41,889 nucleotides of DNA from Flavobacterium psychrophilum (GCA_945862065.1 CAMAWT010000021.1:1-41889); one strand, 5' to 3'; shown: positions 15,542 through 24,135, counted from the first letter of the stretch. Notes: generated by a model not told the origin, from the letters alone. Numbers and translations are program-made.

Positions 15542-15571
15542 TGGAGTAAGCGAAAATCCATTATGGAGTAG
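15542..15571 (+). promoter_or_regulatory. Leader element copy 1 (GAGTA...AGCGAAAATCCATTA...GAGTAG)
   Basis: First of three near-identical elements, ending 28 bp before the ATG at 15600. The core AGCGAAAATCCATTA is flanked by direct repeats GAGTA. In this copy TGGA and TCCA could also pair. The other copies are at 17137-17164 and 17525-17554. Confidence 0.65.
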
Positions 15572-15599
15572 AAAAAATAAACAAAGTAAAAATTTAGAA

Positions 15600-15923
15600 A
15601 TGAAATTAAAATGCTTAAAATCGGAAAGTTTTTATTCTGATGCTAATGAAAGTCAAACTTTTGAAACGATATTAACAGTTGATGGGATTGAATATTTATA
15701 TTATGACTATTCAGATAATTATTCTGGAGAAGTATATATAAAAAATTTAAATACTTCAGTAATTGATGGTGAAAATGAAATTTTTGATGTCCTAACTTTT
15801 TTAGCTCAAAATTATAATGCTCCTTTAAAAGATATTGAAGTAGATGAAATTATTGACACCACTTTATTTAACGTGGAAGATTTAGATATAGATATCCGGC
15901 AGATAGAAGGAGCTGTAACGTGA
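15600..15923 (+). CDS. Small acidic hypothetical protein
   Basis: A 107-residue, strongly acidic protein with many Tyr, Asp and Glu residues (SDNYSGEVYIKNLN, IEVDEIIDTTLFNVEDLDIDIRQ). No family is recognised. It follows the DUF2779 gene by about 80 bp and has leader element copy 1 in front. The acidic character could fit a DNA mimic or an immunity protein, but nothing in the sequence proves it. Confidence 0.6.
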   Translation: MKLKCLKSESFYSDANESQTFETILTVDGIEYLYYDYSDNYSGEVYIKNLNTSVIDGENEIFDVLTFLAQNYNAPLKDIEVDEIIDTTLFNVEDLDIDIRQIEGAVT

Positions 15924-15994
15924 GAATAACTTCAGTTCGAGATTTCATAATACACTTTCCCGAAAAAGTTTTTAATTAAAAAAATAGGGGTTTG

Positions 15995-16016
15995 ACTGTA
16001 TGTCTTCAAACTAAAT
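15995..16016 (+). repeat. Copy of the TGTATGTCTTCAAACTAAA motif
   Basis: ACTGTATGTCTTCAAACTAA here matches the outer edges of the inverted repeats at 24199-24219 and (reverse strand) 29572-29590. This copy has no inverted-repeat body attached. Confidence 0.55.
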
Positions 16017-16074
16017 TATATAAATTACACTACCAAAAATAAATTAAAAATTATTAACATTAATTTAAACCAAT

Positions 16075-17079
16075 ATGCTCCCACAAATAGATTTTAATTA
16101 TTGGTATGAAAGAAACATAGAAATTTCAAATTCTTCAATAAGATTTGTTTCAATGATTACTAGGATTAACAATATTTATGAAAAAGATAATAATTTTAAT
16201 CAAGCATATTTTTGTGGTAACCAAAATGAAATTAATAGACTAAAGCAATTAAATTACAATCAATTAGAAAATGAAATAATAATTCTCATAAGAAATAAAA
16301 AAGATGAAGCGGATTTTTCAGACATGGAAGTTCTTAAAATATTTGATCTAATTCAGATATGGGGTGGATTAACTGGTGGTTCTAATCCTTATAAAATTAA
16401 GGATAATAGTTCTGTAAGATTAAATTATAAAAATTGGATTAAACAATATAAAAGGTTAATTAACCTATCTATTAATCAAAACATTGAGAGCTATAAATTT
16501 GTTATTGAAAAAAATATTCCTTGTTTGAATATGTCATTTGGCTCAAAACACATTTCATTTTGGAGTAGAAAAGAAGATGATGATAATTGTTTAGTGGTAA
16601 TTGATAATAAAATTAGCGGTGTTAGTGGTGTTAAAACAGCTTCAGAAGCCGATTTTAAATTAATAATTGAAAATGTATTTAAGATATCTAATGAATTTAA
16701 TTTAAAGCCATATCAGATTGAAAAGGCATTATTTACTTTTCACAAATATTATTTTGATAATAATAATTCGAAATTTAATGAAGTTGATGTAAATTCAATA
16801 GACTATGATGTTGCTAATAATTTAAAAGAATTTTTGAAAATTGGATTGATAAATAACTCAAAAGATTCTAAAAAGGCTTTTAAATTTATTCAAAAGTCTA
16901 AGTTTTTTATTTCAAAAAATGAGTGTTTAAAAATTAATAATGAATTTTATATTTCAATGGAGTATGTTTCAAAAACTATAAAAATCAAAGGATTGATTAA
17001 TAAGTTATCCTTCATAACAAAAGAAAAAAGAATATTTTATAAATATGTTGGAAATAAAGACAGATTAGGGGTTAATTAA
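16075..17079 (+). CDS. Hypothetical protein
   Basis: A 334-residue protein, not recognised. It is Lys/Asn/Ile-rich with predicted mixed helix and strand and no TM segments or signal peptide. The N-terminal part holds a conserved-looking LIQIWGGLTGGSNPY stretch (about residues 98-112), and ALFTFHKYYFD lies near 221. The C-terminal half is lysine-rich. It stands between two leader elements but has none of its own. The 150-bp region before it is AT-rich with one copy of the TGTATGTCTTC motif. Confidence 0.65.
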   Translation: MLPQIDFNYWYERNIEISNSSIRFVSMITRINNIYEKDNNFNQAYFCGNQNEINRLKQLNYNQLENEIIILIRNKKDEADFSDMEVLKIFDLIQIWGGLTGGSNPYKIKDNSSVRLNYKNWIKQYKRLINLSINQNIESYKFVIEKNIPCLNMSFGSKHISFWSRKEDDDNCLVVIDNKISGVSGVKTASEADFKLIIENVFKISNEFNLKPYQIEKALFTFHKYYFDNNNSKFNEVDVNSIDYDVANNLKEFLKIGLINNSKDSKKAFKFIQKSKFFISKNECLKINNEFYISMEYVSKTIKIKGLINKLSFITKEKRIFYKYVGNKDRLGVN

Positions 17080-17089
17080 TTAATTGCAT

Positions 17090-17123
17090 ACAGATAATTT
17101 GTCTATTTTAATTTTTACATTTG
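17090..17123 (+). promoter_or_regulatory. Operator F (half-site) and -7 box TACATTTG
   Basis: TAATTTGTCT (17095-17104) equals the right ten bases of operator A; the left arm is degraded (ACAGA). An 11-bp gap leads to TACATTTG (17116-17123), before leader copy 2 and the gene at 17198. Confidence 0.55.
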
Positions 17124-17136
17124 GATTAGTAATTTT

Positions 17137-17164
17137 GAGTAAGCGAAAATCCATTAAGGAGTAG
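17137..17164 (+). promoter_or_regulatory. Leader element copy 2
   Basis: GAGTA, the 15-base core AGCGAAAATCCATTA, AG, then GAGTAG. It ends 33 bp before the ATG at 17198 and starts 14 bp after the TACATTTG box, so it would lie at the very 5' end of the transcript. Confidence 0.65.
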
Positions 17165-17197
17165 CAAAATAAAAAAATAACATAAACATAAAATAAT

Positions 17198-17512
17198 ATG
17201 GAAGAGTTTAAATATCAAAGTACAACTTTTACTGATTCAATGAGCTTATATGAGCATATAATTACTTTTAAAAATGCTGAAGACGGTGAAGGAGATGGTG
17301 ATTTTGCAATTATAATTAAATATAATGATTCTAAAGATTTAATCGAATTTGTTGACCATCTAAAAGAATATTATGGAGATTACAATGGCAATGGTTGGAT
17401 TGAAACCGTTATGGACAATATATGGAGCAGTCTACTGGTTACTGATGAGCAAGATGAAATTAATCAGGAGGCTTATGATTATTGGGTTGAAATGGTAGAT
17501 AAAGAAAAATAA
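17198..17512 (+). CDS. Small acidic hypothetical protein
   Basis: A 104-residue very acidic protein (NAEDGEGDGDFAIIIKYND, WSSLLVTDEQDEINQEAYDYW) with no recognised family, TM helix or signal. It is preceded by operator F, a -7 box and leader element copy 2, and followed 69 bp later by another small acidic gene with leader copy 3. The repeated gene-plus-leader design suggests related regulation or cassette-like gain. Confidence 0.6.
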   Translation: MEEFKYQSTTFTDSMSLYEHIITFKNAEDGEGDGDFAIIIKYNDSKDLIEFVDHLKEYYGDYNGNGWIETVMDNIWSSLLVTDEQDEINQEAYDYWVEMVDKEK

Positions 17513-17524
17513 ATTTAAAAAACT

Positions 17525-17554
17525 TGGAGTAAGCGAAAATCCATTAAAGAGTAG
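17525..17554 (+). promoter_or_regulatory. Leader element copy 3
   Basis: TGGAGTA, the core AGCGAAAATCCATTA, AA, then GAGTAG. It ends 27 bp before the ATG at 17582. It lies in the gap after the 17198 gene with no -7 box of its own visible. Confidence 0.65.
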
Positions 17555-17581
17555 CAAATATAAAAACAAATAGTAAAAAAA

Positions 17582-17998
17582 ATGGGACAACAATTTTATT
17601 TGGATGAGAATGATTTAAACGGCCAATTTGAAAGACTTAACGCCAATCTTTATGAAATGATGGAATTTGCATACATTCACGAAGACATGGTAAATACGAT
17701 TGAAGAATTAGTTAATGAATGGGCAAAAGATAACTTAACTCTAGAATATCAAAAACTTTTGGGATACTGGGATGAAATGAGTGAAGACGAAAAGTCTTCG
17801 TATTCAAATGCAGAGGACTTCATTCAGATGGATTGTACAAGATGGTGGGTAGATTCATTCCCCGATCTTGAAGTTGAATTAAAGAAAAAATTTATTGAAA
17901 GATTTAGACTAACAGTTGGCGTTTCTATGAGTAGTAATACATTTGACTATGATACAATTAAAGGTAATATCGAAAAATATTGGATAGATTATCAATAA
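17582..17998 (+). CDS. Hypothetical acidic protein
   Basis: A 138-residue acidic, largely helical protein, not recognised. Trp- and Tyr-containing segments (LGYWDEMSEDEK, CTRWWVDSFPDLEVELKKKF) suggest a compact helical bundle. It lies 46 bp before the EF-hand protein gene on the same strand, so they are probably co-transcribed. Leader copy 3 precedes it. Confidence 0.6.
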   Translation: MGQQFYLDENDLNGQFERLNANLYEMMEFAYIHEDMVNTIEELVNEWAKDNLTLEYQKLLGYWDEMSEDEKSSYSNAEDFIQMDCTRWWVDSFPDLEVELKKKFIERFRLTVGVSMSSNTFDYDTIKGNIEKYWIDYQ

Positions 17999-18044
17999 AA
18001 TAAACAACCTATAACAAACAATTATACTTAATAATAATTATTAA

Positions 18045-19355
18045 ATGAAAGAATTAAAACAGGCAATTCTTGAAAAAGATCCAGATGATTATCAGTCAAA
18101 CATTTATTATGTAGTTCATACAAACAAAGAATTTGGATTAAGTTACGAAGACAGATTTGAATTTGATGGTTCAAAATTGATGGTTTCAATTAAGCAGAAA
18201 TATAAAAATCATAATTACTTTTTATCAGTTGCCCAAATTAACGCCAAACTAAAAAGTGTTTTTTTTTCTAAAAATAATTGGGATTATCTCAAAAAAAATT
18301 ATCCTTTTCAATTAGCTGTTAATAACAATTTTAAATTGATTGAATATAGTGAAAATGAATTTAATTTTAATAATATTGAAGAATTTGAAAATATAAATAT
18401 TCAAGATATAAAAAGAAGAAACACTAGAGTATGGTTTGGAGTTGGAAATGAAATTGAAGGGTTTGTCTTTACATATGATTCGTATTTTTGTTTAAATAAA
18501 AATGGAAATGTAGAAAATAGTGTGTTAGGTGCGTTGGGATATCCTACAAACACATTTGATGAAATTAGATTTTTTGATAAAGAAATACAGTTTATTTTTG
18601 AAGATTGCGTTTCCTTAGCTCGTCAACAATATATTGAATGGGAAAATCGCATTATTGAAAAGATTAATAAATCTGAAGAAAACCTATTAAAATCAAAGTT
18701 AGATATAATTTCTCAGTTTGATAAAGACAATAATGGAATTATAGATATTATAGAAGATAATAATGAATTTAATCAATTATTTAAAAAACATCAAAACATT
18801 GTAATAGAAAAAGGTAAAGAGTTTAATCAAAATTACACTCATCAATTTATAAAGGTTGGTAATTATTTAAAAGAAAAAAGGAGCAATTTACAACTCATTT
18901 TTGAACACATTAAAAATTTAGAAAATGAAGAAGAATTTAATGAATATGTTTCAATTTTAGAAAATGATATCCATTTGTACAATCTTCTACTAATTAATTC
19001 TCTAAGTCTTATAGTATCATTAATTGAGGATGACCAAATTACATTTTATAACATTTATGAAAGATTTGATAAGCTAAATATTTTTAATTCTAATTGGGAA
19101 AATGAAGTTTCAGATAAATTAACTGATGTGAATTTTAATCTCCAGAAGATAATGTTTGAAATAAGAGACATGGGTAATAAAATAGTTAAGTCAATTGAAG
19201 ATTTAACTTTCATTACAAGTGAATCAATTAGAATGTTAGATAGTAGATTAGGTGAAATAGATTCATCAATTAAAACAAATAACCTTTTAACCCTTATAAA
19301 TACCTATCAAACATATAAAATAAATAAGAACACAAAGGGTTTAAGAGGTAGTTAA
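18045..19355 (+). CDS. EF-hand and coiled-coil protein, unknown system
   Basis: A 436-residue cytoplasmic protein of unknown family. The N-terminal 200 residues look alpha/beta (WFGVGNEIEGFVFTYDSYFCLN near 127-148). Residues 226-237 form a textbook EF-hand calcium loop: Asp at positions 1, 3 and 9, Asn-Gly at 5-6, Ile at 8 and Glu at 12 (DKDNNGIIDIIE). Long helices follow, then a C-terminal heptad-like segment (SDKLTDVNFNLQKIMFEIRDMGNKIV) and the terminal YQTYKINKNTKGLR. The C-terminal segment resembles the end of the 20616 protein. It is followed by two more coiled-coil genes on the same strand, and I suspect the three form one system. Confidence 0.65.
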   Translation: MKELKQAILEKDPDDYQSNIYYVVHTNKEFGLSYEDRFEFDGSKLMVSIKQKYKNHNYFLSVAQINAKLKSVFFSKNNWDYLKKNYPFQLAVNNNFKLIEYSENEFNFNNIEEFENINIQDIKRRNTRVWFGVGNEIEGFVFTYDSYFCLNKNGNVENSVLGALGYPTNTFDEIRFFDKEIQFIFEDCVSLARQQYIEWENRIIEKINKSEENLLKSKLDIISQFDKDNNGIIDIIEDNNEFNQLFKKHQNIVIEKGKEFNQNYTHQFIKVGNYLKEKRSNLQLIFEHIKNLENEEEFNEYVSILENDIHLYNLLLINSLSLIVSLIEDDQITFYNIYERFDKLNIFNSNWENEVSDKLTDVNFNLQKIMFEIRDMGNKIVKSIEDLTFITSESIRMLDSRLGEIDSSIKTNNLLTLINTYQTYKINKNTKGLRGS

Positions 19356-19489
19356 ACATGTGATAAATTAATACCTTTTTGAAAAGTGTTATTTCGTTAA
19401 TCAGGAAAACAATATATTAGAGTTTTTAATAACCAAATAACGATACGAGGTAAATCTTTTTATATTACTAGAATAATTAAACGAATTAT

Positions 19490-20599
19490 ATGAATCCAGA
19501 AATAGAAAAACTAGTTCAAATGTCTCTTGCCGATGGGCAAGTATCAGACAAAGAGCGTGAAATAATTTTGCGTAAAGCAGAAAAACTTAGCCTTGATGTT
19601 GATGAGGTTGAGATGTTTTTAGAGAATCGCATTAATTTGGATAAACACAAAAATAATCATTTTATAGGAAATGAAACTAAAATCGATTTGGATTTAGAAA
19701 AACTTTATGATAATAAAATTATAAGTAAAAATATATATATTCCAAAAAAGGTTAATAAAATACAAGCAGCATCACTCCAAAAAGAAAATGATTTAAAAGA
19801 TGAAATAAATATTTTTAATATTGAAATCTTAAATTATAATAATGATAACGAAAAGTTAAACAATGAAAAAGACGAATTAACAATAAAAAAAAATATTTTA
19901 AATGAATATTTTTCATCTAATCTAGAATATAATAATTTCACCAAAGAATTAGAAAATTTTGATGATGAAATTCTTAGTTTTATTGAAGAAAACGAATTGC
20001 TATTGGTCAAAAAAAATAAGATATCAGAGAAATTAAAAATTCCTCATAATTATTTAGTTAGTAAATTTCATGATTTAGATAAACAACTTGAAATTTTAAA
20101 TGAGGAGAATAAATCAAGATTAAAAATATGCTTTGGGAGCTTTATATCTGAAATTAATAATTCCGTATCATCAAAATATGGAAATTTAGAATTGAGTATT
20201 ATTGGATTAGATAATATTATTGGATTAAATAAAAAAGAAATATTTAATTACATCAAAAAAAAAGGAACTTGGAGCATTTCAAATTTAGTGCTTAAAAGAA
20301 AAATAAGATTGTATTTAATAATTCTGACTCTAATCTTAAATATTTTAATTTTTTATTCTATAAATCAGCTTGTGTATTTAATAATTTTAAATGTAATATT
20401 TGGAATTATAATAATTATATATTCAAATTTTTTAAAATTAAATATTTCCTTTTTATCTACTTCTGAATATGATATTTTACTTACACAAATCATTGAAAAT
20501 CATTTACATGATTTTGAGGAATTGCATAAATTTAAAAAACATATTAAAAAATTAGATTCTCTACATAAAAGCATTAATTCAATCTCAAGTTACTTTTAA
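19490..20599 (+). CDS. TerB-like, coiled-coil and membrane protein
   Basis: A 369-residue protein. The first 46 residues have a TerB-like helical signature (MSLADGQVSDKEREIILRKA, then LSLDVDEVEMFLENRI). A long Lys/Glu/Asn-rich coiled coil follows (about 85-230), then two adjacent TM helices (about 275-293 and 297-315) and a C-terminal cytoplasmic helix. This would anchor the coiled coil at the inner membrane. TerB-type domains occur in tellurite/phage-response gene sets, where their role is not settled. The 134-bp gap before it may carry its own promoter, but no clear box was seen. Confidence 0.65.
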   Translation: MNPEIEKLVQMSLADGQVSDKEREIILRKAEKLSLDVDEVEMFLENRINLDKHKNNHFIGNETKIDLDLEKLYDNKIISKNIYIPKKVNKIQAASLQKENDLKDEINIFNIEILNYNNDNEKLNNEKDELTIKKNILNEYFSSNLEYNNFTKELENFDDEILSFIEENELLLVKKNKISEKLKIPHNYLVSKFHDLDKQLEILNEENKSRLKICFGSFISEINNSVSSKYGNLELSIIGLDNIIGLNKKEIFNYIKKKGTWSISNLVLKRKIRLYLIILTLILNILIFYSINQLVYLIILNVIFGIIIIIYSNFLKLNISFLSTSEYDILLTQIIENHLHDFEELHKFKKHIKKLDSLHKSINSISSYF

Positions 20600-20615
20600 T
20601 TAAATAATATCTACT

Positions 20616-21398
20616 ATGTTTGAAAATATTGATTTAAATGAAATTGAAAATCAAATCAATAACTTTACTGTTATCAGTAGAGAATTAGATTATATAAATT
20701 TTAAAAAAAATGATAATTATAAATTGAAAATTGAAAAAATTGAAAATGACATAAATGAAATTTTAAAAAAAATTAATACAAATATCAAATTAATTAATTC
20801 ATCCGAAGAAAAAATTATTTTAAATGAGAAGATAATTGAAACTGAAATAGAACTCAGAAAATATCCTTGTCAAGCTATTGGTTCTGTAGCTTTTAATAAT
20901 CAATTAAATGAAAAGCGTGATTTATTTGTCGATAATCAATTCAATAAAATAATTCGTTTTTTAGAACATGTAGAAAATAAGGAAAAAATATATCGCCAGT
21001 GGTATGTAAATTGTGCAGAAAATTATTTTCGAAAGCCAAATGAAATTCCATTAATTGAGCTGAATGAAGAGAAAAAGTCTATAGACAATAGTTATGAAAT
21101 ACTATCAATTTTACTTAATGAAATTAAAAGAGATGAAGTAAAATTTAATAAAGTTTATAACAAATTAGAAGATGCTGGTTTGTTTATGACAATTCCAGAG
21201 AAGATAAACCAACAATATTTCAGTGAAATATCATCAAAACTTGATAATGTTATACAGGGTCTTGAAGTTTTGTTTCAAAGTTTGGAGGAAACTAATCGTT
21301 CATTAATAGAAATTGAGGGAAACACAAGTGAAATATCCAGTAATATGTATGAAGTTTCAAGTAATTTATGGTATATTTCTGATGAAATAATTAAATAG
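20616..21398 (+). CDS. Coiled-coil protein
   Basis: A 260-residue, mostly helical protein 16 bp after the TerB-like gene, clearly in the same operon. N-terminal heptad-rich helices (about 1-75) lead to a CQAIGSVAFNNQLNEKRD segment and a FLEHVENKEKIYRQWYVNCAENYF region. The C-terminus has repeating polar heptads (SSKLDNVIQGLEVLFQSLEE, EISSNMYEVSSNLWYISDEI) like the tail of the EF-hand protein. No family recognised. Confidence 0.65.
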   Translation: MFENIDLNEIENQINNFTVISRELDYINFKKNDNYKLKIEKIENDINEILKKINTNIKLINSSEEKIILNEKIIETEIELRKYPCQAIGSVAFNNQLNEKRDLFVDNQFNKIIRFLEHVENKEKIYRQWYVNCAENYFRKPNEIPLIELNEEKKSIDNSYEILSILLNEIKRDEVKFNKVYNKLEDAGLFMTIPEKINQQYFSEISSKLDNVIQGLEVLFQSLEETNRSLIEIEGNTSEISSNMYEVSSNLWYISDEIIK

Positions 21399-21454
21399 TA
21401 ACGATACCGGTTTACAAAAAATTATAAATGAATTAAACGTTTTAAATAAATAAT

Positions 21455-21664
21455 ATGAAAAAAATAATAATTGAAATTTCTGATAGTCAACACGAGGAAA
21501 TGAAAAGTTTTTTAGAAAAATGTTTTAGTACTTCACTTGATGAAGAGTGCATGGGTATGGATGATTATATCCTAAAACTACAAAAAAGTATTTTAGGAAG
21601 TACCTTAGATGTTGAAATGTATGGTAAAGTTGAACTAGGCGATGTGAATTGGCATATAGAATGA
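21455..21664 (+). CDS. Small hypothetical protein
   Basis: A 69-residue protein beginning MKKIIIEISDSQHEEMKSFLEKCF, acidic, with no TM helix. It lies 56 bp after the coiled-coil gene on the same strand. It resembles a short alpha/beta domain; the start is like those of ribbon-helix-helix antitoxins, but no such fold can be shown. Confidence 0.5.
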   Translation: MKKIIIEISDSQHEEMKSFLEKCFSTSLDEECMGMDDYILKLQKSILGSTLDVEMYGKVELGDVNWHIE

Positions 21665-21725
21665 TTTTAGTTTATAATCAAAAATAGTATACAAATTATT
21701 TTTCCGCTTTTTATAATTAGATTAT

Positions 21726-22064
21726 TTAGTATAGCAGCTGAATTTTAGACTTGTTAATCCAACCTGCTTGATTTTCATATTTTACAAAGTAAATTTTCAA
21801 GTCAGCTTGATTGGCGTATTGAACAAAATATACTTTTTTATCTGCTTGGTTGGAATAATCAGTAAAAAACCATTTGCCCTGATTTTCACTAACTTGGTTT
21901 TGATATTTGACTTTAAATACTTTTAAATCGGCTTGATTTTCATAATCAACTACAAAAACTTTTATATCGGCTTGATTCTGATATTCGACTGAAAATACTT
22001 TTTGGCCAAAAGCCATTGGTGCAAAAAATAGTGTTATGATTGAAATAAAGTAAAATCGTTTCAT
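21726..22064 (-). CDS. DUF6150-type secreted repeat protein
   Basis: A 112-residue protein with a signal peptide (cleavage near AFGQ, residue 20) followed by six tandem units of about 13-16 residues of the form K-V-F/Y-F/V-V-x-Y-x-N-Q-A-D. Such repeats match the small exported family I know as DUF6150 in Bacteroidota (name from memory). It is probably periplasmic or outer-membrane associated, of unknown function. It stands alone on the minus strand. Confidence 0.65.
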   Translation of the reverse strand: MKRFYFISIITLFFAPMAFGQKVFSVEYQNQADIKVFVVDYENQADLKVFKVKYQNQVSENQGKWFFTDYSNQADKKVYFVQYANQADLKIYFVKYENQAGWINKSKIQLLY

Positions 22065-22107
22065 AGCTTGTTGATTTATTAAATCAAAGTTACTCTTTTT
22101 TCTTGTA

Positions 22108-22261
22108 ATTCAAGCGGAGAAAGATAGAAATTCAAAAAAAGCTATCGGTACTGAAACCATTCAAAAAGTTGAAAAAGAACGCGATGCATTAGCGAATGAA
22201 GTTAAAACCAAAGTACTCGAAAAACAAAATTTAGAAAGTACTTTAAAACAGCAATTCACAC
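22108..22261 (+). pseudogene. Fragment of a DUF2130 gene (duplicate of part of 28098-29300)
   Basis: About 150 bp here closely match 28336-28480 inside the intact DUF2130 gene: the same GAAATTCAAAAAAA start, then AAAAAGTTGAAAAAGAACG versus AAAAATTGAAAAAGAACG, and GAAAGTACTTTAAAACAGCA identical. The match ends at about 22259, next to an attC-like palindrome. It is a non-functional remnant on the plus strand. Confidence 0.8.
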
Positions 22262-22263
22262 CA

Positions 22264-22340
22264 ATGTTTGATTAACCACAAATGTGTCTGCGGACCACTG
22301 AACCGCCACTTTTGCCAAACTCTTGTTATGGGCTGGGCTT
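22264..22340. repeat. attC-like imperfect palindrome at the 3' end of the GmrSD gene
   Basis: Three nested stems: GTTTG (22266-22270) with CAAAC (22316-22320); CAAATGTG (22279-22286) with CACTTTTG (22307-22314, one mismatch); GCGG (22290-22293) with CCGC (22303-22306). A GTTATGGGCTGGGCT end at 22325-22339 is mirrored by GTTACAGGCAAGGCT (minus strand, 24200-24186) beyond the start of the gene. The fold resembles integron attC sites, but the simple-site consensus is imperfect. Confidence 0.55.
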
Positions 22341-22341
22341 C

Positions 22342-24135
22342 TTACCATATTGTCAAGATGTCGTTTGCCAAATTTGTTGTTCTGTCACCAATTTTCTTTT
22401 CGTTCCAAACTTTGTCACCGCTGTCATAAACATCTAATATGTCGAAACGTGTAATACCTAAATCAGCATAGTGTCTTATTCCTCTTTTTCTTCCTTCTCC
22501 TTCGATTTTCCTACTGAATTCATAATTTCTAAGAGAAGTATTTAAAGAACTATTCAGCAAGGTCATATTACCAATTGAGTATATTTTTGAATAGCGTTCT
22601 TTTTTTGCGGCTTCTTTGTCAGTAATAGCAATTGATTCACTATCTACCACTTCAACTTTGCTCCAAAATTCTTCCCATTTTTGAGGCATAACGTGTTCCA
22701 AGGAATAGTTGTATTTAAGTTCCTTTACAGATTGTTTACTGTCTTTTGCTCTGCGATAAAGTTCAACCCAAAATAGAAGTAGCGTTGCATTTTTATTTGA
22801 AATACTCGAAAGTCCGTTCAATATTTCATCCTTAGTGTGTTCTGCAATTTTCACATCAACTGTTGAGTTGTCCTTTATAAACTCTTTGCACATTTTATTG
22901 TAACTCTTTGTTTCAGACTTTGTAATCATTCGCCTAATAACCACTTGCTCAATTTTTTTCAACTCTTCGCTAAGTTTAGCTTCATTGTTCTCATACTTGT
23001 AAAATAATGAAAGTATGTAAGGATGAAAAGTAGAAATTTCACATACACTTAAAATATGAAATAACCTTGAATAGTTGTCTTGATGATTGAATAGAGTGCT
23101 TCCGTTGAAAACAAGTATTTTCTCTCTGAACAGTTTAGCATACTTTGAAATCTCCTTTATGAATGCTTCTAAATCCGTCTTGTTAATCTTTAAAATGTAT
23201 GTCTTGTAAAGGTTAGATAAGTCAGAAAGAGTGTGCTTGTCTGGGTCAAAAAAACCTTTTATTACTGAAATTGAATGCAGAAGTATTTCAATGTTATCTC
23301 TCATTAGTCTGCCCGTTGCTCTTGGGGTGTCCCAAAAGTTAATTGCATCTTCATCAAGTGAAAAAACATTTTCCCAATTGTCTTTATACAAAGTTTCAAC
23401 ATCTTCAACGTTGTCAAATAAGTCTAATGCTTTTTGAAATAGTGCGTTTTTAATAATATCAGCACTACTAAGTCTAACACCAGCACTATTAATAGTGTCA
23501 AAGATTGCTTGTTCGTCTTCTTTCTCTGATAAGTCAATAATGACTAATATTTTGTTTTCTTGGTCAAGTAAGCGGTTGAATAAGTCTAACCTTTTACCAA
23601 CGTCTATTGTATTGAGTTTTTCGGTAAAATATTTTAAACATTGTAATACTTTGTTCGATTTTGATGTGGTCTTAGTTGCAGGATTTTCAACAACAATAGC
23701 ATCGTATTCTTCTTGAGTAACTTCGTTTTTTATTACCTTTTGAAAATACTTTTTATCAATTTTCGAGTGTTCTATTTTTACAAAGAAGTCTTTGTCTGTT
23801 TGGTTTTTCTTAAAGAACAGATAGTTTTTGATTGAAGAGTCGCAATTCTTCTGGGTTTCCTCGTCAAAGCTGTTAAATAAAGCTCTTACTAAAACACTTA
23901 AAGTTGTAAGTCTTTGTTGTCCGTCAATTACTAAAACTTCTTTTGGTTTTCCTGTCTGCTTTTCTAACTGTTTTAAAATAAGTGAACCTAAAAAATGGCT
24001 TTTATTAAAGTCAAGGAGGTCAGTCAAAATGTCGTCCCAGTTCTCAATATTCCAAACGTAGCCACGTTGAAAAAAAGGAATACTTACAAGTCCTTCATTA
24101 CCCAAAAATGTAAATGACATTGCTTCTGCTTTCAT
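22342..24135 (-). CDS. DUF262/DUF1524 protein, GmrSD-type endonuclease
   Basis: A 597-residue protein. The N-terminal DUF262 domain (GmrS-like NTPase) shows IPFFQRGYVWN (about 18-28) and LVIDGQQRLTTLSVL (about 69-83), the DGQQR motif being diagnostic. The C-terminal DUF1524 domain (GmrD-like HNH nuclease) shows YSLEHVMPQKW near 490 and IGNMTLLNSSLN near 533, with the expected His and Asn residues. Fused GmrSD proteins are type IV restriction enzymes acting on modified phage DNA. The gene is bracketed by inverted 15-bp near-repeats and an attC-like palindrome, so it may have arrived as a cassette. Confidence 0.9.
   Translation of the reverse strand: MKAEAMSFTFLGNEGLVSIPFFQRGYVWNIENWDDILTDLLDFNKSHFLGSLILKQLEKQTGKPKEVLVIDGQQRLTTLSVLVRALFNSFDEETQKNCDSSIKNYLFFKKNQTDKDFFVKIEHSKIDKKYFQKVIKNEVTQEEYDAIVVENPATKTTSKSNKVLQCLKYFTEKLNTIDVGKRLDLFNRLLDQENKILVIIDLSEKEDEQAIFDTINSAGVRLSSADIIKNALFQKALDLFDNVEDVETLYKDNWENVFSLDEDAINFWDTPRATGRLMRDNIEILLHSISVIKGFFDPDKHTLSDLSNLYKTYILKINKTDLEAFIKEISKYAKLFREKILVFNGSTLFNHQDNYSRLFHILSVCEISTFHPYILSLFYKYENNEAKLSEELKKIEQVVIRRMITKSETKSYNKMCKEFIKDNSTVDVKIAEHTKDEILNGLSSISNKNATLLLFWVELYRRAKDSKQSVKELKYNYSLEHVMPQKWEEFWSKVEVVDSESIAITDKEAAKKERYSKIYSIGNMTLLNSSLNTSLRNYEFSRKIEGEGRKRGIRHYADLGITRFDILDVYDSGDKVWNEKKIGDRTTNLANDILTIW

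Noticed and set aside
15542..17554. CRISPR array from the three repeated leader elements
   Set aside because: The spacing (about 1.6 kb and 0.36 kb) is irregular and the intervals hold genes; no array is present anywhere in the window.
22264..22340. A true integron with integrase
   Set aside because: No tyrosine-type integron integrase or attI is seen, and the simple-site consensus of attC is imperfect; only an attC-like fold is claimed.
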